A stretch of 64,000 bases of DNA from Crotalaria pallida (Eukaryota; Streptophyta; Magnoliopsida; Fabales; Fabaceae), in NCBI GenBank assembly GCA_037953625.1, contig CM075653.1, forward strand, positions 7,688,001 to 7,752,000, given 5' to 3'. Shown piece by piece: positions 36,010-46,734 of this stretch. Position numbers and translations under genes: made by a program. The notes under the pieces are model-generated. The model worked only from the letters and a program-made list of their open reading frames with translations. It was not told where the DNA came from and did no database searches. Each line of letters opens with the position of its first letter. Positions within the stretch are counted from its first letter, which is position 1.

Positions 36010-37586
36010 TGTTGGAAACCAACAAGCGGGCTAAGCAAATACTAGAGGGGGGGTGAATAGTATTTTGAAGCACTAATACCAAATATTTCGATTGATAATT
36101 GAAGAATGGAGCTAAGACTGAATTTTCTGGAATCAGACACAAAAGACTCGAGTCTTTTGTGAAATACTCGAGTTTTTCAGTGATGAACAACTCGAGTCTT
36201 TTCTGAAATACTCGAGTTTTTCCTATCAGATAGCAGAAAAACCAGAAACGAAAATTCAGCAATTTAACTCAAATCAATTCAATAATAAACAGGAACTTAT
36301 CCAACAGAATAGCAAGCAATCTAAATAGCTTTTAAACACAAAGATTCCTTGAACTTGCTACCTAATTGTATAAATCCTAATTGATTGAAATGACTTAAGT
36401 CTATTGAGCTAGAAAGTAGATTAAAAGCAATAAACCAACACTCAAGCAATTTTATCCTGGTTCACTCCAACAATGAGCTACATCCAGTCCTCCTAATCAC
36501 TTAGGAGTTTCTACTAATAATCAAATTGTTAGAAATTACAAAGGATTGCTTGAGAATGGCCTCACTCAACCTAACCCTTTCAAGAGTGTACCAAACTCTT
36601 GATTTCTACCCCAATTTGATTCCGGTGATTGAAGAACTCTTCACAAAGCTTCCTTGAACTCCCTTCAAGAAACTCCACCGGGCTAGGAACTTCCTAGTCT
36701 TGTGCTTGAGAACCTCTCAAGACTTCCAACACCCTAAGCCACTTAGGGTTTGCTTGGGAACAATCCAAGACTTTGAATAATCAAGCTTTTTGTATGTGTA
36801 TTACTAATCTCACAATGGATTAGCACAAATAAGCACAGCTCAATATAAGAATTGAGGCCTAAAAACTCAACTTGGAATAAAATGACAATATGAGTGAGAA
36901 GTTGAGCTTTTTGGGAATTAACACTTGAGAAGAGGAAATTAAGAAAGCTTGAATCAATGATGTGTTGTTGTCTTGTTTGTTCTTGCACAAATTCAAAGAG
37001 AAATTTTACAATAAGGTTCTAAATTCTCTCTTGGGGTTGGATGAGACTCAAATGCCCTCAATTGAGTTTTTGAGTCTCTCCAACGTTCATTTTTGCTGAT
37101 TGGACAAAAATACTCGAGTCTTTTGGTAAATACTCGAGTCTTTTTGGTCGGTCACGAGTGAATTGGTGCACGAACAAGACTAACGGTCATAATTGCTGAC
37201 CTGGCACAAATACTCGAGTTTTTCTATAAATACTCGAGTATATACTCGAGTCTTTATCAAAATACTCGAGTATTTTGATCAGATATGGGAAAAATTATTT
37301 TTCAATTTTATTTTTCCTCTCAAGTATTAATTTTTGGTCAATCTCAACTTAATAAACATATAAAAATTTATTCCTAGAAGAGACTAACTATTTCTACCCA
37401 CTCTCAACCACTCTCAACATAAATTAGAAATTTACAATTAATATTTGATTGAGAATGATTGGGCACTTGTCTTCTTTTCTTGACTTCTTGTTGATGTTGA
37501 TGTTGCAATATCTTCAAGGCATGATTTGTTAATTATTTTGTCATCATCAAAACATAATCCACATAATTAGGAGCATTGAATTCACA
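36010..37586 (-). repeat. Copia 5' LTR (minus-strand orientation)
   Basis: A 1577-bp LTR, nearly identical to 29257-30831. It ends at the AAGGC target duplication inside the Gypsy left LTR. Confidence 0.95.
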
Positions 37587-37591
37587 AAGGC

Positions 37592-37886
37592 TGCAACGGC
37601 TTGCAAAGTAAGCCAGAAAGGAATCTTTTATTCACCCAAGGCAAGCTGAGGGGAGTAAGACTTGGAGTCCTCTCCCTCTCCGTAATCATCAAATGCCAAA
37701 GCCAAGAATGGTAAAGAAGACAAAGCCACTGGAAAGATGCTCTGGACACATGATGCAAGCGGTCATTAACCAACAGACAAAGGGAAGCGAGCGGAGACCA
37801 ACGGTCCAAGGCACCACTATAAATAAGAGAAAGAAAAAGATAAAAGGGGGCGACGGGGGAGAGGAGAAGAGAGATCAGAAGGCATC
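37592..37886 (+). repeat. Gypsy left LTR, second part (truncated)
   Basis: Matches 39670-39967 of the right LTR, with small differences. A TATAAATA box at 37818-37825 corresponds to 39897-39904. Homology stops at about 37886, the left edge of the internal deletion. Confidence 0.88.
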
Positions 37887-38741
37887 AAAAGTATACTTAA
37901 CGGAAGAGCGTTGGCTTGCCCTTCGACTCCTAGGAACTAAGTTCCCAGTGCCCCTCACCCGTTGAGAAGAGGAGCCCTTCGCATACGAGGCTCGCCTTCG
38001 CTTGAAAAGGTCCCGGGAGTACTTGGCGCTCAGACCCGAAGCGGCTTTCAGCTGCATTGACAATTCGGAAAAACGCTCATCAACATTCTCCACATCGAGG
38101 TCTGCATCTCCGAAAGCAGGGAGTCCAAGAAGCACAATCACATCTTCAAACGTTGGGGTAAACTCCCCCCATGATGTCAGAAAGGTATGGGTGGAAGAAC
38201 ACCAGCGCTGCACCAACATTAACAAATCGTTGGGCTTGCGGTTGGCACCAAGTCGAGGCGACGCCTTGACGGCGGCGGCGATCCCTACTTTCTCCAGAAT
38301 AGCCACGAAAGCGGCGTCAGTAGCAAAAACGTGATCAACCCACTCTTGCCATCCAGCAGTGCCCCCCACGCGAACATTGAAGTTCACATCTACCCAGGGG
38401 AACTCCGAACGGCGGAGACAGGAGCGAAGCAACGAAGAGCCCAAGGCACAATGGTCCTTATCGTAAGAAGGAGAAGAAATGAGTTCGGCGTCCTCCTCGG
38501 AAACCACCATGGCCTTGGAAGATGAGCCAACAATGAAATCGCCCGAGTCGGGACCAGAAGGCGAGTCCACCTTCACCTCCGTGGCCCAGCGGCGGTATCC
38601 CGGTTCAACAGGGTAAGAGCGGGGGCAAGGAAGCTCTTGCATGAAGCAATAAGAGATGGGGCCTGGGAGTTGAATCTCCTCCTTGGAGCTTGAGGAAGCG
38701 CTTTCAACCGCGGAAGGAGTAATGGCCTTCGATTTTGACAT
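37875..38741 (-). pseudogene. Antisense plant mobile domain (PMD) ORF of the Gypsy element, C-terminally truncated
   Basis: Opposite to the element's own transcription, this frame starts at Met 38741 (MSKSKAITPSAVES; an in-frame upstream Met is less likely). It contains the aminotransferase-like plant mobile domain hallmark RWCSSTHTFLTSWGEFTPTF followed by EDVIVLLGLP, at about residues 195-225. Full PMD proteins continue for some 300 more residues. Here the frame passes through the deletion breakpoint into LTR sequence and ends at 37875, so the C-terminal half is gone. PMD proteins in hosts (MAIN/MAIL type) support genome maintenance and silencing; the transposon role is unknown. The coding part is GC-richer than the neighbouring Copia. 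Confidence 0.8.
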
Positions 38742-39298
38742 GGTAACGGCAAAGACAAGAGAAGGGTAAGCAGAAGAGAGCAAGAAAGCAGAAAACAAAG
38801 GAGTAACAGGGAGTTCTTTTCTGGAAGAAAGAAGTTTCGGAAACGAAGAAGAAAGAGAACAAAGTGGAAGTGGAAAGAAAACTGAAAGGTTTGAGGGAGT
38901 TTTGAAAATATGAGTGAAGGAGGGAACGTGGGGAAACGTGCAAGTATCAAAGCTGAGAGATATTTGCCCTCTCCCCCCAACGACACGTGGAATGCAGCAG
39001 AGGAATAAGAGTGAAGAAAGCCAAAAGACTTACCAGCGAGGGCCCGTTGACAAGACTCCACTGGACGACGAAATTCAAAGCGGAAACTGCCAAGCAATCA
39101 GTAAGCCAGGAGAAATGCGAAGGACACCCACGATGCAGAGGCGTCCCCTCCTGTACGCCTTCCCCAGGAATCGAAGGCGACGCCGAAAGAAATAACAAGG
39201 AGGCGAAGAACAAAGAATGGGAAATCAAGAAAAGAAGAAACAAGCAAAAAAGCACAAAAATAGGATTTGCACCGAGAAGGAAATTCTTCCCCTCTCAC

Positions 39299-39313
39299 TG
39301 CAAAGGGGGCAAT
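39299..39313 (+). promoter_or_regulatory. Gypsy polypurine tract
   Basis: Plus-strand TGCAAAGGGGGCAAT ends exactly at the right LTR and fixes the element's orientation. Confidence 0.8.
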
Positions 39314-40525
39314 TGTTGATACCCCGATATTTGATAGCCCAAATTACAAGGCCCAAATCATGTAAGGGCCCAGAAGTTGTCGAACAAAAATAAAGCAATA
39401 AAGATACCGAGGAAAGCGCGCCAACTCCGGGAATCGTCCAAGGCGACACACACTCACGGCGACAGCCACCAAGGCGGCACGTCCTGACAAGGTGCCCAGG
39501 AAAAAGAGTAAAGCGTACCGGTGGTGGTAAACGCCATGTGCTATCCCAAGGCGTCTCAGGTGCTACAGAAACCCGAGAAAAACATTGTGATAAACAAAGG
39601 CGAGTCGGGAGCAGAGACCCATGGAAGGCGCACACGTGACTAGCCAAGGGCGACACAGCTATCCAAGGCTGCAACGACTTGCAAAGTAAGCCAGAAAGGA
39701 ATCTTTTATTCACCCAAGGCAAAGCTGAGGGGAGTAAGACTTGGAGTCCTCTCCCTCTCCGTAATCATCAAGTGCCAAAGCCAAGAATGGTAAAGAAGAC
39801 AAAGCCACTGGAAAGATGCTCTGGACACATGATGCAAGCGGTCATTAACCAACAGACAAAGGGAAGCGAGCGGAGACCACCGGTCCAAGGCACCACTATA
39901 AATAAGAGAAAGAAAAAGAGAAAAGGGGGCGACGGGGGAGAGGAGAAGAGAGACCAGAAGGCATCAAGGGAAGAGGGGATCAAGACATCGGAGAGCAGAG
40001 CTCCGGAAGGCCACCCCCCCCCCCGAAAGGCCGAGAAACGCCTCAAAGCGACAATAACTGCAATGCAATACACACAATATACACAAAAGACACGAAGCTC
40101 CTCCCTCTGAAAACGGAGAGGAATCGTGAAGAAGCAAGAGACAGAATAAACAACAAAGGAGGAACAGAAAAGGAGGAAAAGGCCAGAAGGCGTGCACCTC
40201 CAGCAACCGTCGTAAAAGCCAAGATGAGGGGGTCAGAATACCCAGAAAGCGCCGCAACCAACAATGGTTACAACACGGAAGGCGTACAGCGAAAAGGAAA
40301 GGAAGCTCCCCTTCTGAAACCCAAGATTTAGCAATGCAAAAGGGGTGTAAAGCCAAAGCGCACACCCCTCCCTTTGTAAAATACCACGAACGTGGGAGCC
40401 ATTTCCTTGTATCGACCCCTCTGTATCTCGTCTCAGTATAATAAAAGCCTAAAGCTTCATCAAGTTTACGAACCCATTATCTCTTTTAATTAAACAATCA
40501 TTATCGCACAAAGCGGTCCGAAACA
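39314..40525 (+). repeat. Gypsy right LTR, complete
   Basis: A 1212-bp LTR from TGTTGATACC to CGAAACA. It has a TATAAATA box at 39897-39904 and a polyadenylation-like AATAAAA at 40440-40446, in the order U3-R expected. A C-run of 13 at about 40011-40023 is notable. Confidence 0.92.
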
Positions 40526-40908
40526 AATGTTATCTTTTATGTTTGCCCCTATTTAATATGTCTTGGTTTATGTAATCAGTGAAGAAAAAGTAATGATTAT
40601 AGAGAGAGAAAATTTATAGTGGAAAAAAACATAATTAATGTATTGGAAATCTAAGTAATAATTAGATTTCTTAAAGGGTGTGTTTTGTTTGAAATATGAC
40701 AGATAAATAGGAAGGGAAGGAATATTTTTCTATTTAATAAATATTTCATTTTTATATAAATTAACTTTTTAAAATTTGCTTACCCTCATATGTTAGGAAA
40801 AACCTTAAATCAAAAGGAAATTTTTAACTGACATCAAAACATGATGAACATAAGCTGCGTTCAATATTTTTTTCTTCATGTATTTTAGGAAAACATGTAT
40901 GTAAAATA

Positions 40909-41287
40909 CTCCATTTGGTTCGAATTATAAGCAACAAAAAACACACTTATCTTGGTTTAAAATATAAGCAAAATTAACAAACTTTATTAAATTTTGTTCC
41001 ATTCCCAATACCATTTTCTTAAAACATCTCTAGAAAATTGTAATCTTAATTAATTTTTGTTTCATTCTCAATACTACTTTCCTAAAATATCACTATTTTC
41101 TTTTATAAATTTGAGAAAATTAAATACAATCTAACCTCCTTAATAAGCATAAAAGTGGTTGAAAATGCTTATAATTCGAGCAAAATATCACTATTTTCTT
41201 TTATAAATTTGAGAAAATTAAATACAATCTAACCTCCTTAATAAGCATAAAAGTGGTTGAAAATGCTTATAATTCGAGCCGGAGGAG
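40909..41287. mobile_element. Stowaway-type MITE with internal tandem duplication
   Basis: The left CTCCATTTGGTTCGAATTAT and inverted right CTCCTCCGGCTCGAATTAT ends carry TA duplications (40907-40908 and 41288-41289). A segment of about 92 bp starting ATATCACTATTTTC is present twice in tandem (about 41088-41180 and 41185-41279), each copy ending with the ATAATTCGAGC terminus. Confidence 0.75.
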
Positions 41288-41399
41288 TAGTACTTAAAAA
41301 GTAGACGAGAGTTAGGAATAAAAGTGTACTCTGTCATGGTGACAGATTTTAATACAAATAACAAATTAAAACTGAAATTGAAAACGAGTTTGTTAATTT

Positions 41400-41915
41400 T
41401 AAGAGGTTAATTAACATTTTAGTCTCTGAATTTAAGTGTTTTTTTAAATTAGTTCTTAAACTTTTTTTTTTCGATGCTTTGAATCTCTTAACTTTGTTTA
41501 ATTTTTGGAAATGGTCATTTCGATGATATAGCCCACGACATGTCATATCACTTTCACAATATATCAACGATTGACGTGTTATGTAGAGTTACGGAACACT
41601 ACATGAGTTTTTTTTATTAAATAAAATAATTTCTTTTAAAATTTATCAAATGATTCAATTTTATTTAAAAAATACCATTTTTAATTATTTTTAATAAATT
41701 TGAAATTTTTTTAATTTAAAAAATCATGTGGCATCATATGACACGTTACCTATCGATGCGGTGAAGATGTTGTGGCATATTCTCCATCATATCATCACTT
41801 ATCATTTTCAAAATTTGAGCAAAGTTTAAAGACTCAAAATATAGAAAAAAGGTTTAAGGATTAATTCCAAAAGACCACATAAATTCAGAGAATAAAAACT
41901 TATTTTTAGCCTTGA
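41400..41915. repeat. Mutator-type MITE, degenerate
   Basis: The left (TTTTAGTCTCTGAATTTAAG) and inverted right (TTTTATTCTCTGAATTTATG) arms match loosely for about 110 bp, including TTCTTAAACTTTTTTT/TCCTTAAACCTTTTTT and AACTTTG..AATTTT..GAAAATG. Ends and TSD are not resolved. Confidence 0.55.
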
Positions 41916-42229
41916 TAGTATCGCTGGTTACTACCGCTTCATGCAAACCAATAGCAACGACATTTTGCAGGCCACATTTTCTACTCTATATAAAGTCTGT
42001 ATTGATTGATACCAACGTCCAAATTATTCCAAGTTTCCAACCAAAACATCTTATTTTGTGATTTTTTAAATGTAAAATAGGCTAGAAATAATATATTTAC
42101 ATAACAATAAGTTATTGGGAAATAAAAGAAATATAAATAAAAGATACAAAACACTAGGAATTTTAATGTGACAATTTTTTTTCTAAAATTAGAGAAATAA
42201 AAAACCACGAACATAAGGTAGAAAAATCT

Positions 42230-43446
42230 CCATTATGAAAAAAAGTAAGAATACAATGTATTTCTCCATGCGTAGGAGAAATGATTTCAATCACATTCTA
42301 AAAGAATGAAATAAAATATCTCTAGTATCGTATTAAGATTTATCTCTCTAAGATTGCACTAGGTTTTTTCTAGCACCTCGTACTAGGTACTCTCTCTATC
42401 ATCTCCCTAGGAACTCTATTTCCATAACATCACGTTAGGGATCCTCTAGCATCTCGCCATGAATTCTCTCCGTGAAACTCTCTCTGAAGAAGTATTGTAG
42501 CGTTTGTGGCACATCCTGGTGCAATTTGCTCTCTCCTTGGAGAACTCTATTTATGAAGTCTGGATTGGAGGCTCTGACTTGCACTCCAATCCAATTGCTT
42601 GTTCTCCACTCCACGTGGATTGTCTTGGTCTTCAAGTAAGTTGGTATGTTATCCCCTCAACTTGGGCTTTTATCTCCAAGTAATATCTTGAACTTACATC
42701 TTTTCACATCAAATAAGGAAGGGGATCCCAACAATCTCCCCTTCCCGACTTAGTTGAAGAGATGTCTTTAGTCCTACTCCACTACAATTGTTTGTGAGCT
42801 TCTTGACTAGAATACTTTTGGCCATCAATCGAACTCAGTGTCTTATATGATCGATAAGGTACGTAACACATCTTTGCGATCATGATTTTGCTCTCTTGCC
42901 AATTTAGTTGGGTAATTTTCTTCTCATTAGTGTTGGCTTGGTTGGCAAGGTTGTGCATCAACAGTACACATTGCCTAATTAACTACCATGTTAGGAAGAA
43001 TTTCGACACAAAGATCCCAATGTGGAACTACCGACTAATAAGTCGCTTCGACACTTGCATGAGGTATGCTTTTGCTTCTTTCATGGGCTTCATGTCTTTC
43101 ATGGGCTTCACTTCTTCCATGGCTTTCTACAACATTTGCAACAAACTGAAAGGATATACTTTTTTATTTTCTCCTGGACTTTTCTTTCAATAGACTTCCT
43201 GCAACAACTTTTATTGAGAACTTCCCTTCAAGTAACGAACTGGTGGTTGTTCTTACAAGAAATAAGCTTGTGCACATCCTTACGGCATAAATGATTCTCA
43301 ATTATAGGAATCCAATAATAACATTTCTCTGCTACCAACTTGAACATGTCCATCATTATTATGTGAGATAGTAGCAATGTCTTATTCCATCTTGAATCAC
43401 ATAGGTTTTACTCCTCGATCGAATTGAACTTGGGAGTTCTGATACC
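42230..43446 (-). repeat. Remnant of an internally deleted LTR element (Copia-type)
   Basis: On the minus strand a PBS-like TGGTATCAGAAC (43446-43435) and, 700 bp downstream, a PPT-like GGGAAGGGGAGATTG (about 42749-42735) are both present, with LTR-like sequence beyond. The space between is non-coding and far too short for gag-pol. I interpret it as a TRIM-like or deleted Copia remnant; LTR borders could not be fixed. Confidence 0.5.
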
Positions 43447-43717
43447 ATTATCGGGAAAACTGGAACTAATTTTTCTCCTATGTGTGACACAAAATAGGTT
43501 AAATAACGCGGAAGAAATATGTCTGCAAATAAATATGTTATTGAGAAATAGAAGGAGTAGTAGTAGAAGTTCCTGATGTCATATCTTCTACTTCTACTCC
43601 TTCTATTTTCCAATAACATATTTATTTGCAGATATATTGCTTTCGTATTGTTTATCCTATTTTATATTACATGAAGGAGGAAAATTGATTATAATTTTCC
43701 CGACACTTTGGTATCGT
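43441..43717. repeat. Inverted repeat with PBS-like sites at both ends
   Basis: The inner arms (about 43513-43566 and 43583-43637) are near-perfect reverse complements including CTGCAAATAAATATGTTATT. Similarity continues more weakly to both ends, each finishing with a GATACCA/TGGTATC word, i.e. two LTR-PBS junctions facing opposite directions. The loop is about 16 bp. Confidence 0.7.
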
Positions 43718-43797
43718 CAGAAATTTAGAATAGCTAGCTAGTTAATAGTGTGCATTCACTATTTTTAGGCTTTTAGCTTAGCTTGTGGAACATTAAT

Positions 43798-45890
43798 TTT
43801 TTTTTTTTATATTCAACGGGGCTAAAAACACCCAAAACAGACACCTATGTCATCATTCTTGGGAAAGCAATCCCATAAGCCTCTTCACAGAGGATAGAAA
43901 AAATAAAACCAGGGGTAGAAGAATAAAAAACTCAATTAAAATCACCATCATGCCCCACATTGGCTAAAGCATCTGCACAACGGTTGGCTTCCCTATAAAT
44001 ATGAGATATAGTAATATCGCATCCAGAATTCCTCAAAGCCTTCACTTCTCTGATTAGGCTAAAGCAATGATGAGAACTGCTGCATTCAGAGTTAACCAAA
44101 GTCACTGCCGCCTGCGAGTCCATTTCAACCTGAAGTTTAGGAAGACCCAACTCCCTTGCCAAACGAAGCCCCCGGACCATACCCCAAAGTGAAGCCTTCA
44201 TGATTGTAGCTACACCCAGATTACATTTGAAGCCCCTGATAAAAGCCCCAGAACTATCACGGATTAAACCACCACACGCTGCTCTAAGCCCCAGAGTTAA
44301 AACTGACCCGTCAACATTAAGCTTCAACCAACCTATAGGGGGTTTCAGCCAGGAAATTAACATCTCCCTTTTCTTTCCAATGATAGAAGCCAAACAGCAA
44401 GTAGTAGCATCACATAACATATTATAGTAACTGATCACTTGTAAGAAAAGGCTGGAAGACAAATCAGATTTCCCTTCAAAGACCCATCTGTTCCTGTCCC
44501 GCCAAAGCATCCAAACCGCAATTTCATATTATTAATAACGCAACCTGAATACTTCAGGTTCATAGATATCCATGAGGCAAGATTATCAGTAAAGAAAGGT
44601 TCAGAATGATTTGTGTGCAACAAAGATCTCCAGAAAGACTTCACCATAGGACAATCTCTGATCATATGCAAAATAGTTTCAGGGGCTGAATTACATCTAT
44701 GACAGAGATTAGAAATTCCCATACCTCTTTTGACGCGCTCCTCATTTGTCAGCAGCCGGCCATGACATAACAGCCACATAAAGGAACGAATACGTTGAGG
44801 ACCCTCCCACTTCCAAAGCAAATTGAAATTATCATTCAAATTTGAAGGATTTGAGGGATTATCAGTAACTGGTTTCATAAGGATGGAATAAGCTGACTTA
44901 ACAGAAAAGCAACCACTGCTGTCCGCTATCCACGCTAAACAATCATCACCCGAGTCAGCATTAGGAGGAACAATTGCAGCAATTCTGTCACAAATTTGTT
45001 GGGGCAAAAGGGTTTGCAGAATGGACCAGTCCCACTCACCATTAATAGAATAATGTACGACCGGGTAGTTAATACACCAATCCGGAATATCCAACCCAGT
45101 GAAATCAGCAAGGCAAGGATTGCCCGGGATCCATCGGTCTCTCAAAAATTTTACAGTACCACCGTTACCAAGGTTCCACAAGATATTATTACACACCTTC
45201 GGGAGAGCTCTGACCACACCTCTCCAAATATTAGAGGCTCCAGCAGGCGGAACAGTCCCGACGTTGCGAACATTATCAACTTTATACTTGGATAAAAGCA
45301 CTTTTGCCCAAAGAGCATTCTGGTTATTCAAAATGCCCCAAGCCAACTTCATCATATAAGTTTCATTCACAATACGAAGAGTACGGAAGCCTAGCCCTCC
45401 TTGGTCCTTTGTGGAACAAACAGTCTCCCAAGAAACCAGATGCCATTTCCTGCGCTCCTGAGAACTTCCCCAAATAAAACTACGACATAATTTTTCAATT
45501 TCATTACAAACACCAGTAGGAATAACTGTTGTCTGCATCACATAGGTTGGAAGGCTCATGATGCAAGATTGGGCAAGAGTGATACGGCCAGCCAAAAAAA
45601 GAGAGCGCATCCTCCAACCACTCAACTTCTTTTTCACTTTATCAATCAGATAAGAAATGGACGATAGAGAGACCCGAGAGTGATGCATAGGAATGCCCAA
45701 GTAATTACCAATCTCATCCGAGACTGGAATATTCATATTCTAACTGATTTGAGAAGATAATGTAGATGAAACATTACCAGAAAAAAACAAAGATGATTTT
45801 TGCAAACTCACCTTCTGACCCGAAGCTTCACATACAAAAGTGACCCAGAATCTCAGTAATAACAGCCGCTTGTTGCACAAAAGTGACCCA
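43798..45890 (-). mobile_element. 5'-truncated LINE (L1-like, with RNase H)
   Basis: On the minus strand the element ends in a poly-A tail (T run at 43798-43809) and is flanked by GAACATTAAT (43788-43797) and GAACATTATT (45891-45900), a likely TSD. The coding part begins inside the reverse transcriptase C-terminus (LQKSSLFFSG), so ORF1, the endonuclease and the YxDD core are missing, as expected of target-primed 5' truncation. A short word AAAAGTGACCCAGAA is duplicated near the truncated end. Confidence 0.85.
43932..45736 (-). pseudogene. LINE ORF2 C-terminal remnant: RT thumb, zf-RVT, RNase H
   Basis: The frame 45736-44435 encodes the RT connection region (GNYLGIPMHH, KLSGWRMRSLFLAGR, SLPTYVMQT) and the zf-RVT zinc motif CHRCNSAPETILHMIRDC. 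A one-step frameshift near 44510 leads into the second frame, 44510-43932, with the linker MLWRDRNRWVFEGK and a plant-type RNase H domain (LNVDGS, EMDSQAA, IYREANRCADALAN). The usual catalytic Glu site reads MKASLWGM, with Ser where AEL is typical, so RNase H is probably dead. A stop just upstream of 45736 separates it from the preceding RT part. Confidence 0.85.
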
Positions 45891-46006
45891 GAACATTATT
45901 GATTGATCATGGATCATGTCAGCCATGATCCTAATAATAATAATCTAACACATATAGTAAAATTTAGAGAAATAAAATGGATACATAATTATTTTTTATT
46001 TGCAAT

Positions 46007-46205
46007 GTTTTTTTTTGTTTGTACTCTTTGGCCAGTATCACAGGTGTTCCCAAAAGCATCCTTAATACCAGGGAACCCTTGAGACTAATCCTGCACGAGG
46101 TCGCGTGTGTTAATCGGGAATCGAAACTGAGACTTCTTAGTCTCAGGCCCCATTCCCAAATTCTCAAGTTGGCAGGATCGCACCACTTGAGCCAACCTCC
46201 ATTGA
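46007..46205 (-). mobile_element. tRNA-derived SINE
   Basis: On the minus strand an A box (TGGCTCAAGTGGT) and a B box (GTTTCGATTCCC) lie near the 5' end and a T run at the low edge is the poly-A tail. A direct repeat of TTTTTATTTGCAAT flanks it (about 45992-46006 and 46206-46219). Confidence 0.82.
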
Positions 46206-46734
46206 TTTTTATTTGCAATCTATAATAGTATATTATTTATTAGAGAAGTTTTGAGAGTTTAATCTTCTTAAATATGTTTTTTCAGCTATACTTAAAATTA
46301 GTTAGATTTCAAAATGTGAAAAAAATTCCAAAATAATTTTTTTTAATATATAAATAAGCCCAAAATAAAGAATATATCATGCAAAAACAAAACTTGCTTG
46401 TGGTTTAAGGCGAAAAATTAAACAAAAATTCAAGGGTAGAGACTCAAGAGGTTCTTCCGCATAATTCTGGATTCTGGAGGAAGAAAAACTTAGCACTTTA
46501 GAATTTTCCTTGTAGCTAGCATGTGCCTTTGTGGTGTCAACGGGCGATTTGTAAAACCAAGTCCTCCAAGACATTTCAGCATCACAACAACCACCGTACC
46601 TTTTTCCTTGTCCGTACATAAATTTTTGGAAGAGTTTTGTATTTCTGTATGATTTTTTCTCAATTTTTGAATAATAGTTTCTCGAAAATCCATTCATTCA
46701 TTCATATAGTTAAATATAAAAATTGTTACGGAAT

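Larger units (their letters stand above)
29257..37586 (-). mobile_element. Young SIRE/Maximus-like Ty1/Copia element lacking integrase
   Basis: It is 8.3 kb, on the minus strand, with target duplication AAGGC (29252-29256 and 37587-37591). The LTRs (about 1.58 kb) differ at about two sites by eye, so insertion was very recent. The PBS TGGTATCAGAGC (initiator tRNA-Met type) lies 2 nt inside the right-hand (5') LTR, and the PPT at 30832-30846. Gag has a UBN2-type domain and two CCHC knuckles. Pol keeps the protease start, RT and RNase H but the integrase is deleted in frame. Between pol and the 3' LTR lie about 1.4 kb of non-coding DNA rich in ACTCGAG. Long LTRs and gag type suggest the SIRE/Maximus lineage (inference). 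It must have moved using enzymes from another element. Confidence 0.93.
28901..40525 (+). mobile_element. Tat-like Ty3/Gypsy LTR retrotransposon, internally deleted, split by a Copia element
   Basis: Both LTRs begin TGTTGATACCCCGATA and the right one ends GGTCCGAAACA; the target duplication is AATGT (28896-28900 and 40526-40530). The left LTR runs 28901-29256, is interrupted by the Copia element, resumes at 37592 and stops matching at about 37886, where its 3' part, the PBS and all of gag-pol are deleted. A plus-strand polypurine tract (AAAGGGGGCAAT) abuts the right LTR. What remains internally is an antisense PMD frame. An antisense extra ORF next to the 3' LTR is a known trait of some Tat-lineage elements, hence the lineage call. 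About 8 differences over the roughly 650 bp of shared LTR were seen by eye. Confidence 0.85.
28825..40730. repeat. MITE-like repeat split by the Gypsy element
   Basis: A stretch beginning TACTCCCTCTGTTTTTTG (28825-28900) is interrupted at AATGT by the Gypsy element and resumes at 40531. The far side ends at about 40730 with a weak inverted counterpart (TATTCCTTCCCTTCC read inverted). The original unit would be about 275 bp, the size of the neighbouring Stowaway, but ends have diverged. Confidence 0.45.

Noticed and set aside
38947..39319. Frames between the antisense PMD start and the 3' LTR
   Set aside because: Several overlapping frames on both strands with no motif; probably untranslated leader of the antisense ORF and the element's 3' UTR.
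29257..40525. Endogenous pararetrovirus
   Set aside because: No movement protein, coat protein or caulimovirid RT arrangement; LTRs, PBS and PPT show ordinary LTR retrotransposons.
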